A stretch of 64,000 nt of DNA from SYFY01 sp031385325 (lineage in GTDB: Bacteria > Pseudomonadota > Gammaproteobacteria > Pseudomonadales > Azotimanducaceae): NCBI GenBank assembly GCA_031385325.1, contig JANNBJ010000234.1:1-64000 (forward strand). The letters are read 5' to 3'. Under the pieces are notes generated by a model. That model searched no databases, was not told the DNA's origin, and was given only the letters and a program-made list of their open reading frames with translations. Positions within the stretch are counted from its first letter, which is position 1; each line of letters starts with the position of its first letter. This document shows positions 24,839 to 33,656 of the stretch, piece after piece. The position numbers were made by a program, and so were the translations under genes.

Positions 24839-26516
24839 CGCGAGTTACCCACTGTTTAACCACTTCCGCCACTCGATGAGGATCGTTGGCAACCAGACCT
24901 TTGACTGCATCCAGCTTGGCAAGGGCCTGATGCGGAATAGCCTGGCCAGGCTCCGGTGGTGGCAATCCAAGCGCGGTGTGCAGGGAAATCTCTTCACGCG
25001 ACTGATTGATATCGGCCATCTCCATGGCTTGACGTTCGTGCACCATTTCACCGGCCCGCGTCAGTGTCTTGTACAACGGGCGCAGTAAACCAAAGGCCAG
25101 CAGCAGCAGCACGATGCCGCCCAGAGCCTGTTTGAGCACATCGGTGAACCAGGTTTCGGTCCAGAATGGGGCCGCCACTTCTTCCTCGACTTCTGTGCGA
25201 AAGAACGGACTTGAGGTCACACTCAGGATGTCGCCCCGCTCGGTGATGATACCGACCGCGCTGGCGATGGTTGCTTCAAGCTGCTTCAGTTCTTCGGCAC
25301 TCCAGGCCTTGGTTTCCGTAACGCCGGTTTCGGCATTCGTGGTCCGATGATGATCAACCACCACTGACACACCAAGTCGTGACAAACGTCCAACGCTCTG
25401 TTGTTCATAACGGACCGTTCGATCCATTTCATAGTTGCGAGTGGCTTCATTTCGAGTAGTACGCGGGCTGGGTACGGCTTCGGGGGCAGCAGCCTGTCCT
25501 GCAGCGACATTACCCACCGGATCTGGCGGCGGCTGATTTGACAACGTGCCGGGCACGCCGACGATCGGCAGGTTGCCGACACGCTCTTCGGTTGAGGTGG
25601 ATTCACTGCGAACGGCAGCGCTTTCCTGCGGTCGATACTGTTCACTCGCCTGTTCCTGACGTGTGAAATCGACGTCAGCAGTAACCTGTGCCGTATAGGC
25701 ACCTGACCCAACCAGCTGTTCAAGGATCTGGTCGATCTTGCCTTGAAGACCCGCTTCGATGCGTGCGACATGGCTCAGCTGTCGTTCTGTCGCTTCCAGT
25801 TGCGGGTCTTCATTCTGGCGGGACAATAATTTGCCACTCTGGTCCACCACCGCGACGGCAGAGACGTCCAGTTCCGGAACTGCGGCAGCAACGAGATTCG
25901 TGATACCCCGGATCTGTTCGCTGTTGAGGCTCTTGCCGGGTAACAGCGTGATCGACACCGACGCCGAGGGTTTGCGTCTGTCACGCAAAAAGGTTGTACT
26001 TTTCGGCATGGCCAGCAAGACGCGGGCATGCTGCACACCAGTGATGGTCAGGATGCTCCTTGAGAGTTCGCCTTCGATGCTGCGTCGATGACGGGTGTTC
26101 TCCATGAACTGACTGACACCAAAACCCTGTTCTTGATCCAGTAGCTCATAACCACTCTGCCCTTCTCTGCTTTCGGTTGAGCCGGCGACCTGCATGCGGG
26201 CTTCATAAAAATATTCTGCAGGCACGAGCATCGTGCTGGTCTTGTGGTCAAGCTGATAAGGAATACGCGCGGCTTCGAGAATCTGTCCGAGTTCAGCGGC
26301 CTGGGTGGGAGAACTGATGCCGGCCACCGGCTTCATGTCATCGTCGCGCATCCACAACGCGGCGAACAAGCCCAGCGCCACGGTTCCGGCCAGTGCAATC
26401 AACAGGGTCGCTTGCCGAACGACGGGCATGTTGACGGCGCCGCGGATGAAGTCTCCGCCGGGCACTTTCAGGCGCGCCATCGGTGATGGCAAAGTGGCAA
26501 TTGATGTTTCGGACAT
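24831..26516 (-). CDS. fliF: Flagellar MS-ring protein FliF
   Basis: A 561-residue MS-ring protein with an N-terminal transmembrane helix (ATLLIALAGTVALGLFAALW), periplasmic ring-building motifs (SQFMENTRHRRSIEGELSRSILTITGVQHARVLLAMPK), a second helix near residue 465 (ALGGIVLLLLAFGLL) and a C-terminal cytoplasmic FliG-binding tail. It is of family-typical length and 24 bases downstream of fliE. Confidence 0.97.
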   Translation of the reverse strand: MSETSIATLPSPMARLKVPGGDFIRGAVNMPVVRQATLLIALAGTVALGLFAALWMRDDDMKPVAGISSPTQAAELGQILEAARIPYQLDHKTSTMLVPAEYFYEARMQVAGSTESREGQSGYELLDQEQGFGVSQFMENTRHRRSIEGELSRSILTITGVQHARVLLAMPKSTTFLRDRRKPSASVSITLLPGKSLNSEQIRGITNLVAAAVPELDVSAVAVVDQSGKLLSRQNEDPQLEATERQLSHVARIEAGLQGKIDQILEQLVGSGAYTAQVTADVDFTRQEQASEQYRPQESAAVRSESTSTEERVGNLPIVGVPGTLSNQPPPDPVGNVAAGQAAAPEAVPSPRTTRNEATRNYEMDRTVRYEQQSVGRLSRLGVSVVVDHHRTTNAETGVTETKAWSAEELKQLEATIASAVGIITERGDILSVTSSPFFRTEVEEEVAAPFWTETWFTDVLKQALGGIVLLLLAFGLLRPLYKTLTRAGEMVHERQAMEMADINQSREEISLHTALGLPPPEPGQAIPHQALAKLDAVKGLVANDPHRVAEVVKQWVTRDE

Positions 26517-26540
26517 TATTCGTGGTTCCCCTGATTATGC

Positions 26541-26945
26541 TCAGATGGGCATGTTCATGATGTCTTGGTAGGCACTGACGAGCCGGTTACGTACCTGGAC
26601 CGTCGCCTGAAACGCGACATTGGATTTCTGCATGGCAAGCATCGTTCCGACGAGGTCATCACTTCGACCTGCGGCAAATGCTTCGGATTTTTCGCCGGCA
26701 TCCTTCTGTAGCGTGTTGACGCTATCCAGTGCCACTTTCAGTTGCTGACCGAATCCGCCGCTGGGTGTGATCGCACCCGGTGACCCTGCAACGTCAGCCA
26801 GTCCTGCCGCTCCGGCACCAGCGAGTGGCGTCTGTGAGCGCATTGCACGGATTTGTGCCAATACACCATCGATATCGGTACGTGATGGCGCAAGGGTTGT
26901 TTGCAACGGCATTGGCAGGCTGCCGGAGATTGTGTTGATGCTCAT
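26541..26945 (-). CDS. fliE: Flagellar hook-basal body protein FliE
   Basis: A 134-residue rod-MS-ring junction protein. The C-terminal half carries the family pattern FGQQLKVALDSVNTLQKDAGEKSEAFAAGRSDDLVGTMLAMQKSNVAFQATVQVRNRLVSAYQDIMNMPI. Its ATG overlaps the stop of the upstream AAA+ regulator (ATGA). Regulator and structural operon are therefore translationally linked. Confidence 0.96.
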   Translation of the reverse strand: MSINTISGSLPMPLQTTLAPSRTDIDGVLAQIRAMRSQTPLAGAGAAGLADVAGSPGAITPSGGFGQQLKVALDSVNTLQKDAGEKSEAFAAGRSDDLVGTMLAMQKSNVAFQATVQVRNRLVSAYQDIMNMPI

Positions 26946-28198
26946 GTGAGGTCCATTCCGAGATCTTTCAATCGTCGAAGCTTGTACCGAAGTGTCCGCT
27001 CAGAAATTCCGAGTGCCGTTGCCGTGTGTACACGATGTCCACCGTGCGCTCGCAACGCCGCGATAATGGTTTCTCCTTCTGCCAGCAACAGGCTCTGCGC
27101 CAGCTCACCGGTCTGGCCATCGAGCTTCGCCATTCCAAGGTCAATATGCGCTCGATCAATCTGGTCGCCATCGCACAGGACCAGTGCCCGTTGAATGACG
27201 TTTTCCAGCTCACGTATGTTGCCGGGCCAGTCATACCGGGTGAAACACTCAAGCACCGCCGACGTCACGCCTCGTATCAATCGAGGCGCCACCAGCCGTC
27301 GATGTTTGTGCAGAAAGTGGGTGACCAGACCAGGAATTTCCTCCGGTCGATGGCGCAGCGGTGGCAGCGTCAGAGGAAACACGCTTAAACGAAAGTACAG
27401 GTCTTCACGCAACTGTCCGCTCTTCAAGGCCGCTTGCAGATCACGATTGGTTGTGGCGATGACGCGGACATCGACACCGCGAGGTGCGCGTGCACCGATG
27501 CGTTCAACTTCACGCTCCTGAAGTGCTCGCAATAGTTTGGCCTGCAGCGCCAACGGCATTTCGGTGATTTCATCGAGCAACAGAGTGCCACGATCCGCCA
27601 GCTCGAATTTGCCTGGCCGGCTTTCGCTGGCCCCGGTAAACGCGCCTTTTTCATGGCCAAACAACATCGCCTCCAGCATGTTGTCCGGAATGGCTGCACA
27701 GTTGACCGTCACAAAGGCTGCCGTCTGACGAGCACTGTTGCCATGAATGAATCGCGCCAGAATTTCCTTGCCCGTACCGCTTTCACCACTGAGCAGCACA
27801 GCAACATCCGTTGTCGCGACTCGACGGGCCTGCTCAAACAGACGCTCTGAAGCTGGCGACAGCGTTTGAACTCCGCCACCTGAACAACGCTTGTGCCACT
27901 CAAAAACGCCGCCAATGACGTCAACATCGCTGGTCTGACTGATGAGGTAGTCCAGCGCTCCCTGTCTCACCGCTGCAATGCCCGCAGCCGCATCATTCTG
28001 GCCATCGATGACAATGCAGGGTGGCAGTGTGCGGCACAACGAGGGATCGAGTTTGCCGTACGACAAACTGTCGAACACGACGAGATCCGCGCGGAGCGAT
28101 GAGTCTGGTGTAAGAATCGACACATCACAGCCCATATTGCCGAGCTTCAGAGCCAGGGACTCACTGCGCTGTAGGCTGTCGAGGCAAAGGCCGATCAT
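26942..28198 (-). CDS. NtrC-type sigma-54 activator, FleR-like, with degenerate receiver
   Basis: A 418-residue AAA+ activator. Residues 1-105 are a receiver-like domain without the usual acidic pair or the conserved Lys. The central domain is intact: Walker A GESGTGKE (138-145), GAFTGA (185-190), Walker B LLLDE (Asp209, Glu210) and the arginine-finger segment REDLYFRLSVFP. The C-terminus is a Fis-type helix-turn-helix (HTATALGISERTLRYKLRRL). It resembles FleR, but no FleS kinase gene is present. The ATG at 28198 lies 4 bases after the fleQ stop and is preferred over the longer frame that enters fleQ. It is coupled to fliE. Confidence 0.88.
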   Translation of the reverse strand: MIGLCLDSLQRSESLALKLGNMGCDVSILTPDSSLRADLVVFDSLSYGKLDPSLCRTLPPCIVIDGQNDAAAGIAAVRQGALDYLISQTSDVDVIGGVFEWHKRCSGGGVQTLSPASERLFEQARRVATTDVAVLLSGESGTGKEILARFIHGNSARQTAAFVTVNCAAIPDNMLEAMLFGHEKGAFTGASESRPGKFELADRGTLLLDEITEMPLALQAKLLRALQEREVERIGARAPRGVDVRVIATTNRDLQAALKSGQLREDLYFRLSVFPLTLPPLRHRPEEIPGLVTHFLHKHRRLVAPRLIRGVTSAVLECFTRYDWPGNIRELENVIQRALVLCDGDQIDRAHIDLGMAKLDGQTGELAQSLLLAEGETIIAALRAHGGHRVHTATALGISERTLRYKLRRLKDLGMDLT

Positions 28199-28202
28199 GA
28201 TG

Positions 28203-29516
28203 TTATCGGGTGATCCCGTACTTGCGCATTTTTTCCACCAGCGTGGTACGGCGAATGTGCAATCGGTCTGCCGCTCGGGCGACGACGGCATCGGCGTCAT
28301 CGAGCGCCTGTTCGATCAGACTCCTTTCCAGACGAGCCAGGTAATCTTTCAGATCCATGCCGTTGACAGGCAAACGAACAGCTTCCGGATCATCACTGAG
28401 CACAACTTCATGAACACCTGCACGTGGTGCAGATTCAGACCTGGTTTCACGAAATCGCGCTGGCAGGTCGCGGGTTGTGATCACTTCGTTGCGGCACTGA
28501 ATCGACAGGCGCTGCATCAGGGTTCGCAGTTCGCGGATGTTGCCTGGCCACGAATAGCGCCCCAGCGTGGTCACCACATCTACCGACAGTGTCATGACCA
28601 ACCGTTGTTCGCGCTCGATCTCCGCGCATAGCGCATCGATCAGCAACGGAATGTCTTCAGAGCGTTCACGCAGCGACGTCAGATGCACCGGATAGACACT
28701 CAACTGGAAAAACAGGTCTTCGCGAAATTCGCCTCGCTCGACCAGCCCTTCGAGTTTGCCTTGATCGGCGACGATGACTCGAAGGTCCAGGGACCGTGCG
28801 TGATCAGCACCCAGACGGGTGATTTCCCGTTTTTGCAGAACCCGCAGCAGCTTGAGCTGCATGGCATAGTCCAGCGCCGCGGGTTCCTCCAGAAACAGCG
28901 TGCCACCGTCGGCCAACTCAAGCCGGCCAGCCTTGCTGGTCAAGGCACCCACAAACGCTCCTCGTTCGTGACCGAACAACTCTCCTTCGATCAGTTCGGG
29001 GGCAATTGCGGAACAATTCACCGGTACAAACGCCCGATTGCAGCGTGGGGATGCCGCATGCAGCGTCCGCGCCACAAACTCCTTGCCTGTTCCCGATTCG
29101 CCAGTCAGGAGTACTGGCACATCACGATCGACCACCTTGGCGAGCAGCGAACGAACATGGGTCATCGACGATGAATTACCCAGCAGTCTCGCCAGCAGAT
29201 GGCGCTGTGGTCCGTGCTGGGTCAGCTGCTCCTGAAGGATGGTGCGCACTTCGTGAATAGCACTCTGCATCTGGTGCAAACGCAGGAGGTCGATATTGGC
29301 TATGACGTTTCGCGCAGCTGGTGCGTCGGTGCCGACGTACAACAATGGTGTCGAGGCTGGAACGCGTCGGACACTTTCTCTGCCACTGGCCATCACCAGA
29401 TGGCATTCACCGATCGGCGACACTTCGTGGCCCATGAAGTCGACTATTCGACCCAGCGCGTGTTGTTCCATCGCATCGTCACCAATGACGCCAATCTTCA
29501 AAGCTGCTGCTTCCAT
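28203..29516 (-). CDS. fleQ: FleQ-type flagellar master regulator with altered AAA+ motifs
   Basis: A 437-residue protein whose C-terminus (MDLKDYLARLERSLIEQALDDADAVVARAADRLHIRRTTLVEKMRKYGITR) is almost that of Pseudomonas FleQ. The N-terminal receiver-like domain is short and lacks a phosphorylation site, as in FleQ. Walker A is intact (GESGTGKE, 139-146). The sigma-54 contact loop reads GAFVGA (186-191), Walker B reads FLEE (Glu210 replaces Asp), sensor I reads VIVADQGKL, and the second arginine of the finger is Gln271 (LFFQL). The LFRSLVG c-di-GMP motif of FleQ reads LLARLLG. The ATG at 29516 fits the FleQ N-terminus. An upstream ATG at 29579 lacks a ribosome binding site. Confidence 0.9.
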   Translation of the reverse strand: MEAAALKIGVIGDDAMEQHALGRIVDFMGHEVSPIGECHLVMASGRESVRRVPASTPLLYVGTDAPAARNVIANIDLLRLHQMQSAIHEVRTILQEQLTQHGPQRHLLARLLGNSSSMTHVRSLLAKVVDRDVPVLLTGESGTGKEFVARTLHAASPRCNRAFVPVNCSAIAPELIEGELFGHERGAFVGALTSKAGRLELADGGTLFLEEPAALDYAMQLKLLRVLQKREITRLGADHARSLDLRVIVADQGKLEGLVERGEFREDLFFQLSVYPVHLTSLRERSEDIPLLIDALCAEIEREQRLVMTLSVDVVTTLGRYSWPGNIRELRTLMQRLSIQCRNEVITTRDLPARFRETRSESAPRAGVHEVVLSDDPEAVRLPVNGMDLKDYLARLERSLIEQALDDADAVVARAADRLHIRRTTLVEKMRKYGITR

Positions 29517-29611
29517 GTGTATCCGTACCCCGTTCTCACCAAGGATGTCACCAAGGTCGACACACCCACGACAACCCATGTCGTCACGCAGGTGATCGAT
29601 ATCTCAAGGGA

Positions 29612-29639
29612 AGTAAAGTACGACTTTGGCAGGAGTCAA
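29612..29639 (-). promoter_or_regulatory. Candidate sigma-70 promoter of fleQ
   Basis: On the minus strand a TTGACT -35 (29634-29639) and a TTTACT -10 (29612-29617) are 16 bases apart. They lie in the 234-base gap upstream of fleQ, giving a leader of roughly 90 bases. The -35 hexamer is overlapped by a FleQ-box-like sequence. The match is moderate and needs transcript mapping. Confidence 0.45.
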
Positions 29640-29648
29640 TTAAATGAC
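29635..29648 (-). promoter_or_regulatory. FleQ-box-like operator upstream of fleQ
   Basis: The minus-strand sequence GTCATTTAATTGAC matches 12 of 14 bases of the FleQ box known from Pseudomonas aeruginosa (GTCAATAAATTGAC, from memory). It overlaps the -35 hexamer of the candidate fleQ promoter, a position expected for autorepression. The flanking part of the 29517-29750 gap holds no gene. Confidence 0.5.
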
Positions 29649-29750
29649 GGCACAATCGTGTGTGGATGACTGTTTTTCTGGCTTCGCGGCAGCGTGCTGA
29701 TTACGACTGAGCCTGGAAACGCCGGAAAACCAGACCGGTAGTGAGCGGGA

Positions 29751-30017
29751 TCAGAAGGGGACGGTGTGACCGGTATAGGTTTTCAGCCTGACGGTGTTGG
29801 ACTGCTGACCCAACAATCGGGTCTTGAAGTGTTCACGTCGCTGGACGCTGTATTTGATCCATTGGTGGACCATGACACTGGCCCGCGCAACGTCTGACGG
29901 GCTCTGGTGTGCCGACCACACTTCGAGTTGGTCAGCAAGCCTGGCGAGCGATTCGAAGTCATCCGCTTCGAGCATGTTGCTCCCGGCGAGGCAGATGGCT
30001 TCGATCGTGTCATTCAT
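29751..30017 (-). CDS. Small flagellar protein in the FliT position
   Basis: An 88-residue soluble protein rich in Ala, Leu and charged residues and probably helical. It overlaps the fliS stop by 4 bases (ATGA), so it belongs to the fliD-fliS operon. In related gammaproteobacteria a small FliT-like or second FliS-like chaperone occupies this place. I see no strong sequence signature, so the assignment rests on position and size. Confidence 0.6.
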   Translation of the reverse strand: MNDTIEAICLAGSNMLEADDFESLARLADQLEVWSAHQSPSDVARASVMVHQWIKYSVQRREHFKTRLLGQQSNTVRLKTYTGHTVPF

Positions 30018-30421
30018 GCGCCGGTACCGACGGTAATGTTGGTCACTGCAGGGTCAATGGCACTCCACGCTTCCTGCAGGGTGCGCACCAGATCCATGAC
30101 TTCTCGTATCGCGGCAATATCGTTGTCTGCATTCGCCCGAAACAGACGGCGCTGCATGTAGTCGTACAAGGCGTCGAGATTGGCGGCCAGTTCGCCACCT
30201 TTTTCCTGATCAAGTGATGCCTGCAACCCACCAACGATGGACACCGTCTCACCGATGCATCGACCTCGTCCTTCGTGGTCGCCTCGCATGGCATATCCAC
30301 AGGCCTGGGCCAGACGCGAACACGCACCATCAAACAGCATCCCGATCAGCTTGTGCGGATTGGCTGAGCTGACAAGGGACTGCACATCAAGTTTTCGGTA
30401 CTGGAAGGCTGGGCTGTTCAA
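30014..30421 (-). CDS. fliS: Flagellin export chaperone FliS
   Basis: A 135-residue helical protein with the FliS patterns NPHKLIGMLFDGACSRLAQACGYAMRGD and LDALYDYMQRRLFRANADNDIAAIREVMDLVRTLQEAW. It binds the C-terminal helices of flagellin and prevents premature polymerisation. The start is a TTG at 30421 with GGGGA about 7 bases upstream, and no in-frame ATG is available nearby. Confidence 0.93.
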   Translation of the reverse strand: MNSPAFQYRKLDVQSLVSSANPHKLIGMLFDGACSRLAQACGYAMRGDHEGRGRCIGETVSIVGGLQASLDQEKGGELAANLDALYDYMQRRLFRANADNDIAAIREVMDLVRTLQEAWSAIDPAVTNITVGTGA

Positions 30422-30576
30422 GACGTTTCCCCATTTAATGATCGGTGATGATCGACACTTACTGTATCGACCCAGCCTGCACTTTCTTTATCGATTCAAC
30501 CGAAAAACACTTGAGCCCCCGATGCAACCATCAGCACTGAGTCACCGCAATCAAACTCCGTCATGAAATCCTGGTA

Positions 30577-33012
30577 TCACCGCTTTACGGTGTAACCAGG
30601 CAGACTCTTCAACTGTGAGTCGAGGAAACTGGACGTGGAGTTCAACTTTGAAATAAGCGCGTCTGCAGACGCAAACTGTGTGCGCAGCCTGTTTTCCAGA
30701 AGCTCCATACGGGAATCGAAATCCTTGCCTTCTTCTTCAATCTCGCCAAGCTCGGATTGAAGTGTCGCCACACGGTTCTGCAGCGAACCGGTAAACGACA
30801 GCGTCTCGCTCAGATAACGATTGAACTGGCTCATCACACCGCGAATCAGCGTGACATCACCGCGTGCGCCCAATGCGCCGCCAACAACCTGAATCTGCAG
30901 CCCTCCAGCCTGATCGGCAACCGCGCTGGCAGGCTTGCCGGGAGCACCGATTCCCACTGCAATACCGAGAGTTGCGGGAACCCCTGCCCCTACCGCCACC
31001 ACATCAACCCTGGACTTGGCACCCTTGGTTACTGAGGTGAACTCCAGTGCGTTGGTGGCCGTGTTAAGCGAAACCTGCAGCGCGGCACCGGTTGCATCCA
31101 GCGCCACATCGGCATCGATCTTGGCCTGAATTTCTGCGACCAGCGCCTGCGCCGAGGCATAACTGCCTTCGGCCAGCGTGATATTGCCTGACGATGTGCC
31201 ATCCACATTGAGAGTGAACTGGTTGTTTGAACTGTCCAGCACCAGAGGTGGGGTATTGAGCCCGGTGATAGCAGTGCCCCGGAAGAGCCCTGCCGAGGCA
31301 GGTACCGGTCCGAGCGGAACCGACAGGAACTGACCGCTGCCACTGCCTTTGATCCCATTGATGAGGCCGGCTGTATCAACCCCTTTGGTGGCCACACCAT
31401 CTGCCACCGCGAGACCGAATTTGGTCGATGTATCGGTATCTACCGTCGTGATGGCGATCTGCGAATTGCTGCCAAAGGTATTCGAGGTCAGCTTCAGCCG
31501 ATCGGTCGCCGTGTCATACGTCGCTGTAACACCCAGGCCAACGTTTTTCAGGGCCGGGATGGAGTTGATCTGTTTCTGAATTTCACTCGCAAGTTCCGTA
31601 CCACTCGCGTAGATACCCTGGGTCAGTTTGACCACGGCAGCAATGCCATCGATCTTGAATGACAGATCGTCACTGGCCGCATCAACCGTTACCGGGTTAT
31701 CCAGCGATGCAGTCGCTGTGCCGGTCAGCAAACCTTGCGAAGCGAGCTGATTGATGTTGACCGCGTAGCTGCCACCGGCTGTGCTGCGCTGAAAGCTGGT
31801 GACCTTGATCCTGGTATCAGAAGCCTTCGTGCTGTCGGTCAGCAGATCGCGCACGCCGGTTGGATTGGAGCTCAGGACACTGGCGAATTTGCTTGAATTG
31901 AACGTCAGTGCATAACCCGAATCCTGATCGGTGCGGATGCCAATATCGACCAGCGCCCGGACACTGGTGCTGTCCAGACCGGTAATGCCGCCACCCAGCA
32001 CTCGACGCATCTGCGTCTTCAAGCCTCGCAGCGTCGAGTCGCCGATCAGCAGCGACCCGGTTTTTTCCTTTTCATCAAATCGGGTCAGTTCATCAACCAC
32101 CCCTTTCAGGGCATTGAATCCTTCAACAAAAGACTGCACACGTTTGTTGATTTCACTATCGTCTCGGCCGATGGAGATCGACGCCGTACTGGCGGTGGCT
32201 GACAGGAGGTTGAACGTTACCCCGGGGATCACATCAGAAATCGAGTTGGTCTGGCGGGAAATCGGTACTCCATCGACGGTCAGCACCGCATCCTGACCGG
32301 CCACGGTCTGGGTCAGATTGGTACCCGGTGTGGCTGCGCCCAGCTTGTAGGACAAGGCAGCGAGCCCGGCGGTGACACCTTCGGTAACGCTGATTTCCAT
32401 CGTATTGTCGACACCCGCCGAATCAGCAGCCAGTACGAGGACGTGGCCTTGCCCGTCCTGGACGATCGACGCAGTGATGCCCCGACCACTTTCATTGATG
32501 GCATCGCGGATGCCTGCCAGCGTCTTTCGATCCGGTGGAATCGTGATCGAGATGGCGGCCCGATCGGTGTTTTCAGCAAACGACTGGTAAGCACCACCAA
32601 CCCCCAGCGTTGTCGTTCCAAACTTGATGTTCAGCACCCCGTCGCCCACCACGCTTTCGATGCCGTCATAACGTTTTGTCGCCAGAGTCTGTTTGCGCGC
32701 AAGCGTCGTGACGTCAATCGTATGAACACCGGTTTCAGCCGTTGGACTTGCAGTTGCGGTTACCGACGTGGGGGCAGACGAAGCCGTCGTATTCACCAGC
32801 AGCGAATTGCTCGAAGACAACGCGGTAACAGCCGCGCTGACGGTCGAGACCGCGCTGCGGATCGCCGCATAGCTGGAGATCTTCGCCTCGACCGTTGCCT
32901 TGCGGGTCTCCAGCCGAAGATCCGTGGATTTGCGTTCCGAGCTGATGATGTCGTCAACCAGTTTGGAGGTGAGTAGTCCGGAACCTACGCCTAACGACTG
33001 AATCGATGCCAT
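30577..33012 (-). CDS. fliD: Flagellar filament cap protein FliD, expanded
   Basis: An 811-residue hook-associated protein 2, longer than the usual 450-700. The FliD N-terminal domain (residues 1-100, SLGVGSGLLTSKLVDDIIS) and the C-terminal coiled coil (about 730-811) are normal. The FliD_C domain starts near residue 290 (VQSFVEGFNALKGVVDEL; SKFASVLSSNPTGVRDLLTD). It is then interrupted by about 300 residues that contain two copies of a 105-residue module (about 447-550 and 597-700, each with a VDG/IDG strand, an SYASAQALVAEIQ-like helix and a TATD/N-L-TS strand). Such inserts sit on the outer face of the cap. The fliS start is 155 bases downstream. Confidence 0.94.
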   Translation of the reverse strand: MASIQSLGVGSGLLTSKLVDDIISSERKSTDLRLETRKATVEAKISSYAAIRSAVSTVSAAVTALSSSNSLLVNTTASSAPTSVTATASPTAETGVHTIDVTTLARKQTLATKRYDGIESVVGDGVLNIKFGTTTLGVGGAYQSFAENTDRAAISITIPPDRKTLAGIRDAINESGRGITASIVQDGQGHVLVLAADSAGVDNTMEISVTEGVTAGLAALSYKLGAATPGTNLTQTVAGQDAVLTVDGVPISRQTNSISDVIPGVTFNLLSATASTASISIGRDDSEINKRVQSFVEGFNALKGVVDELTRFDEKEKTGSLLIGDSTLRGLKTQMRRVLGGGITGLDSTSVRALVDIGIRTDQDSGYALTFNSSKFASVLSSNPTGVRDLLTDSTKASDTRIKVTSFQRSTAGGSYAVNINQLASQGLLTGTATASLDNPVTVDAASDDLSFKIDGIAAVVKLTQGIYASGTELASEIQKQINSIPALKNVGLGVTATYDTATDRLKLTSNTFGSNSQIAITTVDTDTSTKFGLAVADGVATKGVDTAGLINGIKGSGSGQFLSVPLGPVPASAGLFRGTAITGLNTPPLVLDSSNNQFTLNVDGTSSGNITLAEGSYASAQALVAEIQAKIDADVALDATGAALQVSLNTATNALEFTSVTKGAKSRVDVVAVGAGVPATLGIAVGIGAPGKPASAVADQAGGLQIQVVGGALGARGDVTLIRGVMSQFNRYLSETLSFTGSLQNRVATLQSELGEIEEEGKDFDSRMELLENRLRTQFASADALISKLNSTSSFLDSQLKSLPGYTVKR

Positions 33013-33045
33013 GTCCTGGTCCTGATTTCATCCATGCCACAAACG

Positions 33046-33073
33046 CCAACGGCCCGCCACTGGCGAGCTTTTA
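33046..33073 (-). promoter_or_regulatory. Weak sigma-28-like promoter of fliD
   Basis: On the minus strand TAAA (33070-33073) and GCCGTTGG (33046-33053) are separated by 16 bases, one more than the optimum. It lies in the 146-base flaG-fliD gap. fliD could equally be read through from flaG. Low-confidence site. Confidence 0.25.
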
Positions 33074-33158
33074 CAACACAGCTGCGCCCTCTCCCGGGCC
33101 AGGGCTGCGTCAAGTCTCCATGCCTGCAACTGCAGCGGGAGACGCTGTCTGCACCGAC

Positions 33159-33632
33159 TCAGACGAGTGTATTCACCAGTCCGGAGTTCTGCTGCACACT
33201 GACAAATTGCTCAACACCGGCCTGCTGCGCAGCGCGCTGAAGATCGAGTTGCTCCAGATTGGACTGCAAGTTGCGCGCCAGGTTCAGCGTGACATCGTTC
33301 GGGATCTGCCGAATCACTTCCTTGGTTCGCTGATCGATCACCTGGACGATGGGTCGGCCGAGTTCGTTGTCGATCGAAAACTCCAGCTCCCGCTGGGTTG
33401 ATCGCGCATAGTCATTCAGCGACGACACTGCGTGTTCGATCTGCTGAGCAACTTCAGCGGTGACTTGCACGGTTGATTCAACCGGTGTTGGCTCTACCTT
33501 TTCCGGCACTTTCCTGCCGGCGACCTGGCTGCTTGCTGCCGCTTCATTCGACACTCGCTTGGCTTCAGGTTCAGATCGACCGGATCTGACGACATTCGTT
33601 TTGTTGCCTGGTATTCCGTTTAGTTCGTTCAT
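33159..33632 (-). CDS. flaG: Flagellar protein FlaG
   Basis: A 157-residue protein with a variable polar N-terminus and the conserved FlaG C-terminal region (AVSSLNDYARSTQRELEFSIDNELGRPIVQVIDQRTKEVIRQIPNDVTLNLARNL). FlaG proteins influence filament length. It sits between fliC and fliD, as in Pseudomonas and Vibrio. Confidence 0.93.
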   Translation of the reverse strand: MNELNGIPGNKTNVVRSGRSEPEAKRVSNEAAASSQVAGRKVPEKVEPTPVESTVQVTAEVAQQIEHAVSSLNDYARSTQRELEFSIDNELGRPIVQVIDQRTKEVIRQIPNDVTLNLARNLQSNLEQLDLQRAAQQAGVEQFVSVQQNSGLVNTLV

Positions 33633-33656
33633 GACAGTTTCCTGTTCAATGCGCCT

